Source: Leptolyngbyaceae cyanobacterium (GTDB lineage: Bacteria; Cyanobacteriota; Cyanobacteriia; Cyanobacteriales; Aerosakkonemataceae). From it: a stretch of 64,000 nt of DNA. The position numbers were made by a program, and so were the translations under genes. The notes under the pieces were generated by a model. The model saw nothing but the letters and a program-made list of their open reading frames with translations, was not told the DNA's origin and made no database searches. Every line of letters begins with the position of its first letter. Position 1 is the first letter of the stretch. The DNA is taken from assembly GCA_036703985.1 (NCBI GenBank), contig DATNQN010000075.1:1-64000 (forward strand), in the 5' to 3' direction. Below, one piece after another: positions 1 to 8,848 of the stretch.

Positions 1-23
1 CCTTCCCCCCGCCCCCTGCCCCC

Positions 24-63
24 CTGCCAAAATTAAAAGTGACAGCGTTTAAGTGAATTGGTA
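24..63. repeat. Dispersed repeat ending in GTTTAAGTGAATTG, copy 1
   Basis: This stretch starts CTGCCAAAAT and ends GTTTAAGTGAATTG. A related copy lies at 51312-51353 with the same start and end and a slightly diverged middle. In both copies it follows a C-rich tract (here positions 1-23). It is intergenic and of unknown function. Confidence 0.55.
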
Positions 64-184
64 TCAGATCTTGTACCATTCTCAAGAAGACATCAGAAAC
101 CGGGTTTCTAGAGGAGAAATATATGCTTTCAGCTAAGATCCCTTGCCAGAAACCGATTTCTAGCCCTAGTGCAAGATCTGAGAA
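62..184. repeat. Composite palindromic repeat upstream of chlH
   Basis: The block is bounded by CAGATCTTG (65-73) and its complement CAAGATCTG (172-180). Inside are two small palindromes of the GAAACCGGGTTTC type, near 98-110 and 154-164. The same palindrome family recurs at 15316-15351, 54879-54905, 57652-57668 and 58481-58519. It looks like a dispersed non-coding repeat rather than a chlH-specific control element. Confidence 0.5.
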
Positions 185-629
185 AATCAACTTCTGGGGC
201 ATTTAATAAGTTTAATTAATAAATTTGATAAATTTTTGTTTTATGTAACTATTATTACCAACATAAATAAATTTTAACAAAAATCATAAAATGCTGAAAT
301 TTCTGGATTATTTCGCGGTCTAAATTGTCGATCGTATCCATATTAAAAAAAATAACGGTAATAAACAAAACTAGTATACCGAGATGGGGGTACGGTTGAC
401 AAAACATTTCTTATCAAATTGTGTCAGATGGTGGCCAAAAGCCTCACCTAGCAAGGGTTTTCTGTAAAAATACTCAAAGTGCAACTGAACAAAACCGAGC
501 GATCGGATTTGAGGACTGAGTACGGATGCTATTCCATTAGCCGCCCAAACTCAAGACTCATTCAGGCCAACAGGCACTCGGATGAACAAAAAGAAGAGAA
601 CGCGCATCATTCATAAGGAGCTTAACTGA
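185..629 (+). promoter_or_regulatory. chlH leader and promoter region
   Basis: No gene is visible in this AT-rich stretch. A TTGACA hexamer at 396-401 could be a -35 box, but the sequence 17 bp downstream is a poor -10, so the promoter is tentative. Any transcript from here would have a leader of about 200 nt. A clear ribosome binding site, AAGGAG at 615-620, lies 9 nt before the chlH ATG at 630. Confidence 0.35.
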
Positions 630-3600
630 ATGTTCACTCACGTCAAGTCCACCATTAGACACATTGCACCCGAAAACCTAGTAGGGCGCGAGCTTATTAA
701 GGTGGTCTATGTCGTGCTAGAACCGCAATATCAGAGCGCTCTATCAGCAGCGGTTCGCTCGATAAACCAAAATAATCCAAACATTGCCATTGAAATTAGC
801 GGTTATCTGCTGGAAGAACTCAGAGCCCCTGAGAACTACGAAGACTTTAAGCGAGATGTCGCGGAAGCCAATATTTTTATTGCTTCCCTCATTTTTATTG
901 AAGACTTAGCAGATAAGGTAGTTGCGGTTGTAGAACCACTGCGGGACAGCCTAGATGTGGCGGTTGTCTTCCCGTCGATGCCCCAGGTAATGCGCCTGAA
1001 CAAGATGGGCAGCTTCTCGATGGCGCAGTTGGGCCAATCGAAAAGTGCGATCGCGCAATTCATGCGGAAGCGCAAAGAAAAATCCGGCTCTGGCTTCCAA
1101 GACGGGATGCTGAAGCTGTTGCAAACTCTGCCGAAAGTCCTGAAATACTTACCGATGGACAAAGCGCAGGATGCCCGCAATTTTATGCTCAGTTTCCAAT
1201 ATTGGTTGGGCGGTTCTTCGGAAAACTTGGAAAACTTTTTGCTGATGCTGGCAGACAAATATGTCTTGAAAAAAGCAGAAGGCAAAAATGGCAAGGCAGA
1301 AGCAATCCAATATGCCGAACCTGTTGTTTATCCAGATTTGGGGATTTGGCATCCTTTAGCACCTCGGATGTTTGAGGATGTGAAAGAATACCTCAACTGG
1401 TATAACAGCCGCAATGATATTCCATCTGATTTAAAAGACCCTTTAGCACCTTGCGTTGGTTTAGTTTTGCAACGCACGCACTTAGTTACTGGTGATGATG
1501 CTCACTACGTAGCGATGGTACAAGAATTAGAATCTATGGGCGCACGGGTAATCTCCGTGTTTGCGGGAGGGTTAGACTTTTCCAAACCTGTAGATACTTT
1601 CTTTTACGATCCGACAACTAAGGCAGCATTAGTAGATACGGTAGTTTCTCTAACTGGTTTCGCCCTAGTAGGTGGGCCGGCGCGACAAGACCATCCAAAG
1701 GCGATCGAATCTCTCAAACGGTTGAATCGCCCTTACATGGTAGCGTTGCCTTTGGTGTTCCAAACCACTGAAGAATGGGAAAATAGCGATTTGGGATTGC
1801 ACCCGATTCAAGTGGCATTGCAAATTGCGATTCCGGAATTGGATGGTGCGATCGAACCAATTATATTATCCGGTCGGGATGGTGCAACTGGAAAAGCGAT
1901 CGCATTGCAAGACCGCATCGAAGCAGTTGCACAACGTGCACTTCGCTGGGCAAACTTGCGCCGCAAACCAAAATTAGAAAAGAAAGTTGCAATCACTGTT
2001 TTCAGTTTCCCACCCGATAAAGGTAACGTCGGTACTGCTGCGTATTTGGATGTATTCGGTTCCATTTACGAAGTAATGAAAGCGTTAAAAAACAACGGTT
2101 ACGATGTACCAGAATTACCAGAGTCAGCTAGTGCGTTGATGCAGGAAGTCATCCACGACGCCCAAGCACAATACAGCACGCCCGAATTAAATATTGCACA
2201 TCGGATGTCCGTTGAACAATACGAGCGTTTAACACCATACTACGAACGCTTGCAAGAAAACTGGGGCCCACCTCCCGGACATCTGAACAGCGACGGTCAA
2301 AACTTATTAATTTACGGCAAACATTTCGGCAATGTTTTCATCGGCGTGCAACCAACATTTGGTTATGAAGGCGACCCGATGCGCTTGCTGTTCTCCCGTT
2401 CCGCCAGTCCGCACCACGGTTTTGCCGCTTACTATACTTATTTAGAACAAGTGTGGCAAGCTGACGCCGTGTTGCATTTCGGTACGCATGGTTCCTTGGA
2501 ATTCATGCCAGGAAAACAGATGGGAATGTCGGGAGACTGTTATCCAGATTCTCTGATTGGCAAGATTCCTAACCTCTATTACTATGCGGCGAATAATCCT
2601 AGCGAAGCGACAATTGCCAAGCGTCGCAGCTATGCTGAAACTATCAGCTACCTGACGCCACCCGCAGAAAACGCCGGACTCTATAAAGGTTTGCAAGAAC
2701 TGAACGAGTTGATCGGTTCTTATCAAACTTTAAAAGATACCGGACGCGGCATTCCAATTGTCAATACAATTATGGATAAATGCCGTTTGGTGAATCTGGA
2801 TAAAGATATTGCTTTGCCAGAGAAAGATGCCAAAGATTTAACTGGGGAAGAACGGGATAATATCGTCGGTTTAGTATATCGGCGATTGATGGAAATTGAA
2901 TCGCGCTTGTTACCTTGCGGTTTGCACGTGATTGGAAAACCGCCAAGTGCAGAAGAAGCGATCGCAACTTTGGTGAATATTGCTAGTCTAGATCGCAAAG
3001 AGGAAGAAATTGTCAGCTTACCTCGAATTATTGCTAACAGTATCGGACGCAATATCGACGAAATTTACACCAACAACGATAAAGGTATCTTGGATGACGT
3101 GCAATTATTGCAAGAAATCACCCAAGCTACCCGCGCCGCTGTTTCTGCTTTAGTCAAAGAACAAACTGATGCCGAAGGTCGCGTTTCTCTGGTTTCCAAG
3201 TTGAATTTCTTCAACATGGGTAAGAAAGAACCTTGGATCGAAGCATTGCACGACTTAGGCTATGCAAAAGTCGATTCCGAACTAATCAAACCGCTGTTTG
3301 AATATCTGGAATTCTGCCTCAAACAAGTTTGTGCCGATAACGAATTAGGCGCATTGTTGAGAGGTTTGGAAGGTGAATATATTCTACCTGGGCCAGGTGG
3401 CGACCCGATTCGCAACCCGGATGTACTGCCAACTGGGAAGAACATTCACGCCTTAGATCCGCAATCAATCCCCACTGCTGCTGCCGTGCAATCTGCCAAG
3501 ATTGTAGTCGATCGCTTGCTCGATCGGCAACGTCAAGAAAGCGGCCAATGGCCGGAAACAATTGCCTGCGTTCTCTGGGGAACAGATAACATCAAAACCT

Positions 3601-4619
3601 ACGGTGAATCTCTCGCCCAAATTATGTGGATGGTGGGAGTAAAACCAGTACCGGATGCTTTAGGACGAGTGAACAAACTCGAACTAATTTCTTTAGCAGA
3701 ATTAGGTCGTCCTCGGATTGATGTTGTCATCAACTGTTCCGGTGTATTCCGCGATTTGTTCATCAACCAAATGAACTTACTCGACCAAGCTGTTAAGATG
3801 GCAGCGGAAGCAGACGAACCATTGGAAATGAACTTCGTTCGCAAACACGCATTAGAACAAGCTGCCGAAATGGGAATTAATTTGCGGCAAGCTGCTACTC
3901 GCGTATTTTCTAATGCTTCCGGTTCTTATTCTTCTAACATCAACTTGGCAGTAGAAAACAGCACTTGGGAAAGCGAAGCTGAGTTACAAGAAATGTACTT
4001 AACTCGCAAATCCTTTGCTTTCACATCTGATAATCCCGGTACGATGGAACAGTCGCGCAAGATTTTTGAAACCGCACTAAAATCAGCCGATGTGACGTTC
4101 CAAAATCTCGATTCTTCCGAGATCAGCTTAACCGATGTTTCCCACTATTTCGATTCAGATCCGACGAAAGTGGTAGCCACTTTGCGCGGCGATGGCAAAA
4201 CCCCAGCATCCTATATTGCTGATACGACAACCGCCAACGCACAGGTACGGACGCTATCAGAAACCGTCCGTTTAGATGCGCGTACCAAACTACTCAATCC
4301 CAAGTGGTATGAAGGTATGCTATCGCACGGTTACGAAGGCGTGCGCGAACTCTCCAAACGGTTAGTAAATACGATGGGTTGGAGTGCGACTGCTGGCGCT
4401 GTGGATAACTGGATTTACGAGGATACTAACAGCACGTTTATCAAAGATGAGGAAATGCGGAATCGTTTGATGAATCTGAATCCTCATTCTTTCCGCAAAG
4501 TTGTTTCCACTTTGTTGGAAGTAAACGGTCGCGGTTATTGGGAAACGAGTGAGAGTAATTTGCAAATGTTGAGGGAGTTGTATCAGGAGGTTGAGGATCG
4601 GATTGAAGGGGTAGAATAG
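630..4619 (+). CDS. chlH: Magnesium chelatase subunit H
   Basis: ChlH is the large porphyrin-binding subunit of the ATP-dependent Mg-chelatase. With ChlI and ChlD it inserts Mg2+ into protoporphyrin IX, the first committed step of chlorophyll synthesis, and it associates with the Gun4 activator. The 1329-aa length matches cyanobacterial ChlH/BchH (about 1330 aa). The sequence is collinear with the CobN/Mg-chelatase family: an N-terminal domain (roughly residues 1-180) and a long CobN-like body containing [14 protein letters not shown] near residue 620. The start is supported by AAGGAG 9 nt upstream. No chlI, chlD or gun4 is in the window, so the gene stands alone and is followed by a multi-hairpin repeat. 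The frame is intact. Confidence 0.97.
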   Translation: MFTHVKSTIRHIAPENLVGRELIKVVYVVLEPQYQSALSAAVRSINQNNPNIAIEISGYLLEELRAPENYEDFKRDVAEANIFIASLIFIEDLADKVVAVVEPLRDSLDVAVVFPSMPQVMRLNKMGSFSMAQLGQSKSAIAQFMRKRKEKSGSGFQDGMLKLLQTLPKVLKYLPMDKAQDARNFMLSFQYWLGGSSENLENFLLMLADKYVLKKAEGKNGKAEAIQYAEPVVYPDLGIWHPLAPRMFEDVKEYLNWYNSRNDIPSDLKDPLAPCVGLVLQRTHLVTGDDAHYVAMVQELESMGARVISVFAGGLDFSKPVDTFFYDPTTKAALVDTVVSLTGFALVGGPARQDHPKAIESLKRLNRPYMVALPLVFQTTEEWENSDLGLHPIQVALQIAIPELDGAIEPIILSGRDGATGKAIALQDRIEAVAQRALRWANLRRKPKLEKKVAITVFSFPPDKGNVGTAAYLDVFGSIYEVMKALKNNGYDVPELPESASALMQEVIHDAQAQYSTPELNIAHRMSVEQYERLTPYYERLQENWGPPPGHLNSDGQNLLIYGKHFGNVFIGVQPTFGYEGDPMRLLFSRSASPHHGFAAYYTYLEQVWQADAVLHFGTHGSLEFMPGKQMGMSGDCYPDSLIGKIPNLYYYAANNPSEATIAKRRSYAETISYLTPPAENAGLYKGLQELNELIGSYQTLKDTGRGIPIVNTIMDKCRLVNLDKDIALPEKDAKDLTGEERDNIVGLVYRRLMEIESRLLPCGLHVIGKPPSAEEAIATLVNIASLDRKEEEIVSLPRIIANSIGRNIDEIYTNNDKGILDDVQLLQEITQATRAAVSALVKEQTDAEGRVSLVSKLNFFNMGKKEPWIEALHDLGYAKVDSELIKPLFEYLEFCLKQVCADNELGALLRGLEGEYILPGPGGDPIRNPDVLPTGKNIHALDPQSIPTAAAVQSAKIVVDRLLDRQRQESGQWPETIACVLWGTDNIKTYGESLAQIMWMVGVKPVPDALGRVNKLELISLAELGRPRIDVVINCSGVFRDLFINQMNLLDQAVKMAAEADEPLEMNFVRKHALEQAAEMGINLRQAATRVFSNASGSYSSNINLAVENSTWESEAELQEMYLTRKSFAFTSDNPGTMEQSRKIFETALKSADVTFQNLDSSEISLTDVSHYFDSDPTKVVATLRGDGKTPASYIADTTTANAQVRTLSETVRLDARTKLLNPKWYEGMLSHGYEGVRELSKRLVNTMGWSATAGAVDNWIYEDTNSTFIKDEEMRNRLMNLNPHSFRKVVSTLLEVNGRGYWETSESNLQMLRELYQEVEDRIEGVE

Positions 4620-4641
4620 TAGGTAGCCTGCGAGAAAGCCC

Positions 4642-4753
4642 GCCTGGGGTTCAAACCCCAGGCTAATAGCTGAAGTCCACTGAAGTGGACTGCAATTTTT
4701 TTCAGTCGTCTAAAGACGACTTTCGCTATTAGACGGGGAATTAATTCCCCGTC
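4642..4753. repeat. Multi-hairpin repeat downstream of chlH
   Basis: Four successive perfect or near-perfect hairpins lie here: 4642-4663 (GCCTGGGG arms), 4674-4691 (AGTCCAC arms), 4704-4721 (AGTCGTC arms) and 4732-4753 (GACGGGGAA arms). The TAATAGC/GCTATTA spacers flanking the inner pair are also complementary, so the whole block could fold into one branched structure. It may terminate chlH transcription, but it looks like a dispersed composite repeat. Confidence 0.65.
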
Positions 4754-4809
4754 GGGTGAAGAGCAAAGGGTGCAATATTTCTGTATAATTCTAAATCGGA
4801 AATACTGAT

Positions 4810-5385
4810 ATGAATGCTTTAACCGTCAATTTCAATTCCATAATTAAACTGACAGACGAGCAATTTTTCCAGTTATGTCAGGATAACCGCGATTTGAGAT
4901 TTGAACGCAATGCTAATGGAGAATTAATTATTATGCCACCGACAGGAGGAGAAACGGGAAACCGCAATGCTGGATTAACTGCACAAGTTTGGATTTGGAA
5001 CGAACAAAGTAAACTCGGTATGGTTTTCGACTCTTCCACAGGTTTTAAATTACCAAATGGTGCAGACCGTTCTCCTGATGCAGCTTGGATACCTTTAGAA
5101 CGCTGGAATGCTTTAACGTCAGAACAACAGAAAAAATTTCTTCCTCTTTGTCCTGATTTTGTAGTTGAATTACTTTCACCAAGTGACAGTTTAACTGCTA
5201 CTCAACAAAAAATGCAGGAGTATATGGATAATGGTACTCGTTTGGGGTGGTTGATTGTTAGAGCTTCGCGGCGAGTAGAAATTTATCGGCAAGGTCAAGA
5301 AGTAGAAATTTTAGAATCTCCCGTTAGTTTATCGGGACAAGATGTTTTACCTGGGTTTGTTCTCAATCTTGAATCAATTTGGTAA
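4810..5385 (+). CDS. Uma2 family endonuclease-like protein (copy A)
   Basis: This 191-aa protein belongs to the Uma2 (DUF820) family, a PD-(D/E)XK-like fold greatly expanded in cyanobacteria; the cellular role of the family is unsettled. Visible family features are SPDAAWIP near residue 98, PDFVVELLSPSD near residue 118, and the following LGWLIV strand. It is nearly identical to the gene at 8948-9523 except for residues 54-73, where 14 of 20 positions differ, compared with 9 of the other 171. This suggests duplication with replacement of an internal segment. The ATG at 4810 is shared by both copies, although their upstream DNA differs. Confidence 0.85.
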   Translation: MNALTVNFNSIIKLTDEQFFQLCQDNRDLRFERNANGELIIMPPTGGETGNRNAGLTAQVWIWNEQSKLGMVFDSSTGFKLPNGADRSPDAAWIPLERWNALTSEQQKKFLPLCPDFVVELLSPSDSLTATQQKMQEYMDNGTRLGWLIVRASRRVEIYRQGQEVEILESPVSLSGQDVLPGFVLNLESIW

Positions 5386-5399
5386 ATATATCAATGATT

Positions 5400-5732
5400 T
5401 TAAATAGATACAATCTCATACAGAGTAAATTTTTCGTCTTCCTCATCTTTAATAAGTAGTTGCACATTATGCGGTTCTCTCCATTCTTGTGTTTTTACTA
5501 TCTTGATGAAATCGTCAATCTTTAAAAAGTTGAATGCACCACCATAGACGCGACTTTGCATTGACTTGCCAGTATTTACACACTGACACAAGTCATCGAG
5601 GGTTCGCCATCCATGTTCTTGAAGCCAAGCGTTTATATTGATTAATGGAGTAACTTCCTCAATTTCTTCCCCATCATCGTCATAGACTTCGCCTAAACTA
5701 AACAGTAATAGTATATCAGTAACCCAACTCAT
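5400..5732 (-). CDS. Hypothetical protein, small acidic (110 aa)
   Basis: The protein is acidic: a DDDGEEIEE run near residue 18 and a KDEEDEKF stretch near residue 95, with mixed alpha/beta character and no membrane segment. It is read convergently towards the upstream Uma2 gene, and its start is only 28 bp from the divergent hicB at 5761, so the two may share control sequence. The sequence resembles small immunity-like proteins in general character, but I cannot assign a family. It could be an orphan immunity or antitoxin component; that is inference. Confidence 0.6.
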   Translation of the reverse strand: MSWVTDILLLFSLGEVYDDDGEEIEEVTPLININAWLQEHGWRTLDDLCQCVNTGKSMQSRVYGGAFNFLKIDDFIKIVKTQEWREPHNVQLLIKDEEDEKFTLYEIVSI

Positions 5733-5760
5733 ACCTAATCCTTCCTGTTATCATAAAACA

Positions 5761-5973
5761 ATGATTATACGCTATGCAATTATTATTTACTGGAGTAACG
5801 AAGATGAGGCATTTATTGCCGAAGTACCAGAATTACCAGGATGTGCTGCTGAGGTCGAAACTTATCAGGAAGCGCTGCAAAATGTAGAATTTATCATGCA
5901 AGAATGGATTGAAACTGCACAAGAGTTAGGTCGATCGATACCGGAAGCGAAAGGACGTTTGATGTTTGCTTAG
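5761..5973 (+). CDS. HicB family antitoxin-like protein, orphan
   Basis: This 70-aa protein has the HicB core: a beta-hairpin start (IIIYWSNEDEAFIAEVPELPGC) followed by the helix-forming segment TYQEALQNVEFIMQEWIETA. HicB proteins neutralise the HicA mRNA interferase. It is short, as expected for the single-domain form without a C-terminal DNA-binding domain. No hicA lies next to it; the only hicA in the window is at 33660, beside a different hicB. The last 49 codons and the downstream repeat are duplicated at 6838-6987, where the N-terminus is lost. Confidence 0.85.
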   Translation: MIIRYAIIIYWSNEDEAFIAEVPELPGCAAEVETYQEALQNVEFIMQEWIETAQELGRSIPEAKGRLMFA

Positions 5974-6130
5974 GTGAAAAGTGGGTTGGCGTAAGGTGGG
6001 GTATGCGTTGGCGTAGCCTGTGCGTAGCGCGTATCGCTCCATTCCACTATTGAGAACTAACAGATATATATGCGATCGCACTTTCATTTTTGGCAAAGTG
6101 CGATCGCATTCCACTATTGAGAACTAACAG
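5974..6130. repeat. Dispersed repeat block downstream of hicB (copy 1)
   Basis: The block contains GCGTTGGCGTAGCCTG-type sequence (about 6005-6035), the module CCACTATTGAGAACTAACAG twice (about 6045 and 6112), and a hairpin with HIP1-containing arms at 6069-6109. The same modules follow the hicB copy at 6988-7145, and the hairpin module also occurs at 8849-8910. The second CCACTATTG module encodes the C-terminus of the minus-strand gene ending at 6114. Confidence 0.7.
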
Positions 6131-6341
6131 ACTGACGCTTTCCTCCACCATCTCTAATTTGAACTCCAAAAACTAATCTTCCTAACTCCAAAAATTCTTT
6201 CTTCTCTTCAGCAGTCATATATTTATCATCTGCTGCGCGTCGAGAATCTCCCCCAGCTTCTAGGTAACGTTTTCTAGCTAGATCCGAGAGTTCTATCATC
6301 CTCTGATATTGCTGTTTTTCCAATTCTGTAGGCTCTCTCAT
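6114..6341 (-). CDS. Hypothetical protein (75 aa)
   Basis: This is a charged, probably helical small protein (EPTELEKQQYQRMIELSD at the start; MTAEEKKEFLELGRLVFGVQIR in the middle). It begins 2 nt after the stop of the gene at 6344-6706 on the same strand, so the two form an operon. The last residues (about RQSVSSQ) and the stop codon come from the dispersed CCACTATTGAGAACTAACAG module, which also occurs twice elsewhere, so the original C-terminus may have been replaced. I know no function. Confidence 0.55.
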   Translation of the reverse strand: MREPTELEKQQYQRMIELSDLARKRYLEAGGDSRRAADDKYMTAEEKKEFLELGRLVFGVQIRDGGGKRQSVSSQ

Positions 6342-6343
6342 AG

Positions 6344-6706
6344 TTATAACATCCAGTCAGTCGGTACAATTTCGCCACTTTCTAAGATCATAGCAACAGG
6401 TAGCACGGGGCTGGGAGTACGAATGTAATAATTTCCGGTTTCTGAATCGAAAATTCGCAAGTCAATTAACTCCAAGGTTTCTAAAGCATTAATCACCAAA
6501 GATTGAACTGTTATTTCCCTAGTGCGATCGATTGGTAAATTAACTCCAGAAATCTCGCCGCTTGGCAAAACCATTGCCAGTGGTAGGATCGGGCTAGGAG
6601 TGCCGATATACCAATTTCCCGTATCCAGATCGAAGGTTTGCAGTTGCAGCAACTCCAAAGTTTCTAGAGCATTAATAATGATGTATTGAGCTTCCGTTGG
6701 TTCCAA
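6344..6706 (-). CDS. Hypothetical protein with internal tandem duplication (120 aa)
   Basis: The protein is two copies of a unit of about 41 residues. Each begins NALETLEL, passes through F-D-x-(E/D)-TGN-(W/Y)-YI and ends (P/E)SGEI. The units occupy roughly residues 12-52 and 72-112 and share most hydrophobic and Gly/Pro positions, including TPSP(I/V)LP(L/V)AM. This implies a small beta-rich fold duplicated in tandem. It is the first gene of a two-gene operon with the 75-aa gene at 6114. I do not recognise the family. Confidence 0.6.
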   Translation of the reverse strand: MEPTEAQYIIINALETLELLQLQTFDLDTGNWYIGTPSPILPLAMVLPSGEISGVNLPIDRTREITVQSLVINALETLELIDLRIFDSETGNYYIRTPSPVLPVAMILESGEIVPTDWML

Positions 6707-6789
6707 AGTTGATTTAACTATAGGCTAACTTTCGTAATTTTACAATTAAAGGTGTTAGAGCATAAAACAAATTAGCATATTTCATTAAT

Positions 6790-6987
6790 TTGGCAATGCT
6801 ACACGAATGCGCTTATCGCCTTTTTTTATCCGCCAAAGTATCAGAATTACCAGGATGTGCTGCTGAGGTTGAAACCTATCAGGAAGCGCTGCAAAATGTA
6901 GAAGTTATCATGCAGGAATGGATTGAAACTGCACAAGAGTTAGGTCGTCCGATACCGGAAGCGAAAGGTCGTTTGATGTTTGCTTAG
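6790..6987 (+). pseudogene. 5'-truncated hicB copy
   Basis: From codon 17 onward this frame matches the C-terminal 49 residues of the hicB at 5761 with only three changes (for example VSELPGC for VPELPGC). The first 16 codons are unrelated, so the N-terminal beta-hairpin of HicB is lost. The similarity continues through the downstream repeat to about 7080, showing that gene end and repeat were copied together. The open frame could still produce a peptide, but it is best read as a truncated duplicate. Confidence 0.75.
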
Positions 6988-7145
6988 TTGAAAAGCGCGT
7001 TGGCGTAGGGTGCTGTATGCGTTGGCGTAGCCTGCGGGTAGCGCGTATCGCCCCATCCCACTATTGAGAACTAACAGATCTAGATGCGTTGGCGTAGCCT
7101 GCCGTAGGCGATCGCACTCTTATTTTTGGCTAAGTGCGATCGCAC
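6988..7145. repeat. Dispersed repeat block (copy 2)
   Basis: This is the copy of the block at 5974-6130: GCGTTGGCGTAGCCTG-type repeats, the CCACTATTGAGAACTAACAG module at about 7057, then the hairpin module 7084-7145 with HIP1-containing arms around TCTTATTTTTGGCTA. It abuts the toxin gene stop at 7146. Confidence 0.7.
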
Positions 7146-7397
7146 CTATTTATATACATCCCCACGCGAACCAATTGCCGTAACAACATATAATTGATTC
7201 TGGGTATCTTCTCTAAATAATACGCGATATTTACCCACCCGCAACCGAAACTCAGGACGACCTTTTAGTGGCTTAATATCAAGTCCTGTAGGATTACTAA
7301 TTAAAGTATCTAAAGCATTGATAATCCGAATTTGGTCATCTGGTTGCATCCGTTCCAGATAACGTTGCGCTGCTTTTAAGAGAATATAATCAGTCAA
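7146..7397 (-). CDS. RelE/ParE family toxin of a type II TA module
   Basis: This 83-aa protein has the RelE/ParE layout: an N-terminal helical pair (LLKAAQRYLERMQPDDQIRI and ALDTLISNP) followed by the beta-sheet signature LKGRPEFRLRVGKYRVLF and a final Y-V-V-T-A-I-GSRGDVYK strand. Such toxins inhibit translation (RelE type) or gyrase (ParE type), and sequence alone does not decide which. The start overlaps the stop of the upstream antitoxin gene by 8 bp, a typical TA arrangement with antitoxin first. The catalytic region appears intact. Confidence 0.9.
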   Translation of the reverse strand: MTDYILLKAAQRYLERMQPDDQIRIINALDTLISNPTGLDIKPLKGRPEFRLRVGKYRVLFREDTQNQLYVVTAIGSRGDVYK

Positions 7398-7635
7398 ATT
7401 TTTCTCCTAACAGCTTTTGCTTTAATTCTTTGGAAGATATACCGCGATCGCGACCTGCTAAATAATCTTGCCAAGCGGCTTCGCTTTCTGCTATTTCTTC
7501 ATCTTTGATTATTTCATCATCATCTTTCACTTCTCCAGAAATGCTGACTATGGTTTTTAATTCTTCTAATAACCTGAATTTGTCAGTGAGAGTAAGACTT
7601 TGAACTTGATTGAGTACCTCTTCATAAGTAGGCAT
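7390..7635 (-). CDS. Antitoxin partner of the RelE/ParE toxin
   Basis: This 81-aa acidic protein (KDDDEIIKDEEIAESEAAW in the middle) begins TYEEVLNQVQSLTLTDKFRLLEEL, an N-terminal helical segment typical of small cyanobacterial antitoxins that pair with RelE/ParE toxins. The C-terminal part (LAGRDRGISSKELKQKLLG) would be the toxin-wrapping arm. It precedes the toxin and overlaps it by 8 bp, so translation is probably coupled. The sequence-specific family is not certain; the pairing is. Confidence 0.8.
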   Translation of the reverse strand: MPTYEEVLNQVQSLTLTDKFRLLEELKTIVSISGEVKDDDEIIKDEEIAESEAAWQDYLAGRDRGISSKELKQKLLGEKFD

Positions 7636-7693
7636 AGGCTATGGCTGATAATTTTATAACTTAATTTTATTATATTTAAATATTGAGCAAAAT

Positions 7694-8074
7694 TCAATTG
7701 TTAAGAGCGCTACACTCCAACCAGCCAAGTTTACTTGTCCACTTCCCATTAGGTAATTGTCTGGCTGCATGAGTTGGAATACGATTAGAGTCAATATATA
7801 TGGCTATTTTCTGATATCTAGTTTCTAATATTTCATTATCATCTGGTTCATATCCTAGCGTTTGATAAGCTTGAATATAAGCTTCTAGAGTCTCCTCTTG
7901 AGGCACACCATCAGGCCAATAAAATTGTTCTCCCGGTATAGGTTGCCACCAGCGATCGTTTTCCTCTACAGTCCATGCAAAACAGTTATATTCTTCCGAC
8001 TTTGGACTGGTAACTTGATAATCAGTGCCAGACAAATTAGGCCATTTAATTTCAAGATCGGGTCTTCTATACAT
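7694..8074 (-). CDS. DUF7689 domain protein (126 aa)
   Basis: The protein matches a DUF7689-type pattern: YNCFAWTVEENDRWW near residue 27, a PDGVPQEETLEAYIQAYQTLGYEP helix, and the conserved ending KIAIYIDSNRIPTHAARQL-NGKWTSKLG. The conserved Cys, His and Asp/Glu positions are suggestive of a papain-like active site but do not prove one. Its ATG overlaps by 8 bp the end of the upstream RHH-like gene at 8067-8540, so the two are translationally coupled. The context of TA modules suggests an addiction or conflict role, which is inference. Confidence 0.75.
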   Translation of the reverse strand: MYRRPDLEIKWPNLSGTDYQVTSPKSEEYNCFAWTVEENDRWWQPIPGEQFYWPDGVPQEETLEAYIQAYQTLGYEPDDNEILETRYQKIAIYIDSNRIPTHAARQLPNGKWTSKLGWLECSALNN

Positions 8075-8540
8075 TTTCTTCGATCGCGTAGCCGTGATTT
8101 CTACCCCACTCTATCCAAGCTGATGCCATCTGTTTCACTCTTCCTCTTTGTTCTGCCTTAATCGGATTTTCACCTGTAATTGTACTCAATGCTGTTAACC
8201 AATAAAGAGGATTTTTTCTTAATTCTAACAACAACAGTGGTACTACTTTTTCTCCCATCCTGATAATTTCTTGATAATTAGGATGCTGAGACATTTGGGC
8301 AGTAGAAGACATTCCAGCCACTTCGTTTTCCCATTGCTGGGCAAGCGCATAAAACTTATTAACTATCTCTGGGTCTATTTCAGTATTTTTAATAGGATTT
8401 GTTGTATGGTTTTCTCGCTGTGTCAGCAAGTTTTCCAGGCTCATTAAGAGTAAATATTCTATCGATAAATTCAGTTCAACGGCGGCTTTTTGTAGCTTCA
8501 CCAGACGCTCATCGGAAATGGCAATTGTGATAGTATTCAT
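8067..8540 (-). CDS. RHH-like N-terminus fused to a conserved HPxYQ domain (157 aa)
   Basis: Residues 1-45 (TITIAISDERLVKLQKAAVE and following) resemble a ribbon-helix-helix DNA-binding or antitoxin segment. Residues 85-157 form a conserved unit: HPNYQEIIRMG, then VVPLLLLELRKNPLYWLTAL, ITGENPI and WIEWGRNHGY. That C-terminal unit is known to me from cyanobacterial hypothetical proteins that often precede DUF7689 genes. The two genes overlap by 8 bp here. A plausible reading is regulator/antitoxin followed by effector, but no activity is established. Confidence 0.7.
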   Translation of the reverse strand: MNTITIAISDERLVKLQKAAVELNLSIEYLLLMSLENLLTQRENHTTNPIKNTEIDPEIVNKFYALAQQWENEVAGMSSTAQMSQHPNYQEIIRMGEKVVPLLLLELRKNPLYWLTALSTITGENPIKAEQRGRVKQMASAWIEWGRNHGYAIEENV

Positions 8541-8580
8541 CGGAATTTACAAGTTAGGATTATATTTTAATTTTACCAAA

Positions 8581-8764
8581 TTAATTTCTGTTTTTATCTT
8601 GTCTGAAAAATAAACCCACTAATGGATCGGAACTGCTTTGTGGTGATACGATACTTTGAGCTAATACCTGCTTGCGAATTAAGGCTGCTAAATACAAGAA
8701 GTTTTTCTGCTGACAGTTGCTCTACATATTCCTTTGCTTGCTCGCGAATGTCTGTAGTATTCAT
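8581..8764 (-). pseudogene. Frameshifted small antitoxin-like gene
   Basis: Reading from ATG at 8764, the frame starts MNTTDIREQAKEYVEQLSAEKLL and then becomes nonsense (VFSSLNSQ). Shifting one base near residue 23 gives YLAALIRKQVLAQSIVSPQ, ending LVGLFFRQDKNRN and a stop at 8581. The joined product (about 60 aa) looks like the small cyanobacterial antitoxin-like proteins common near TA loci. The total span of 184 nt is one more than a multiple of three, consistent with a single 1-nt shift. No toxin lies beside it. Confidence 0.6.
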
Positions 8765-8848
8765 AGTGACTAAGCAGATAACTTATAAACTATTGTAGCT
8801 GCAAATATGCCAAACAGACTATACCGATATTAGTAACTGGTAGTCAAG

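Noticed and set aside
396-424. Strong sigma-70 promoter for chlH
   Set aside because: TTGACA is present, but the -10 position reads TTGTGT, so the call is only tentative and kept as a region feature.
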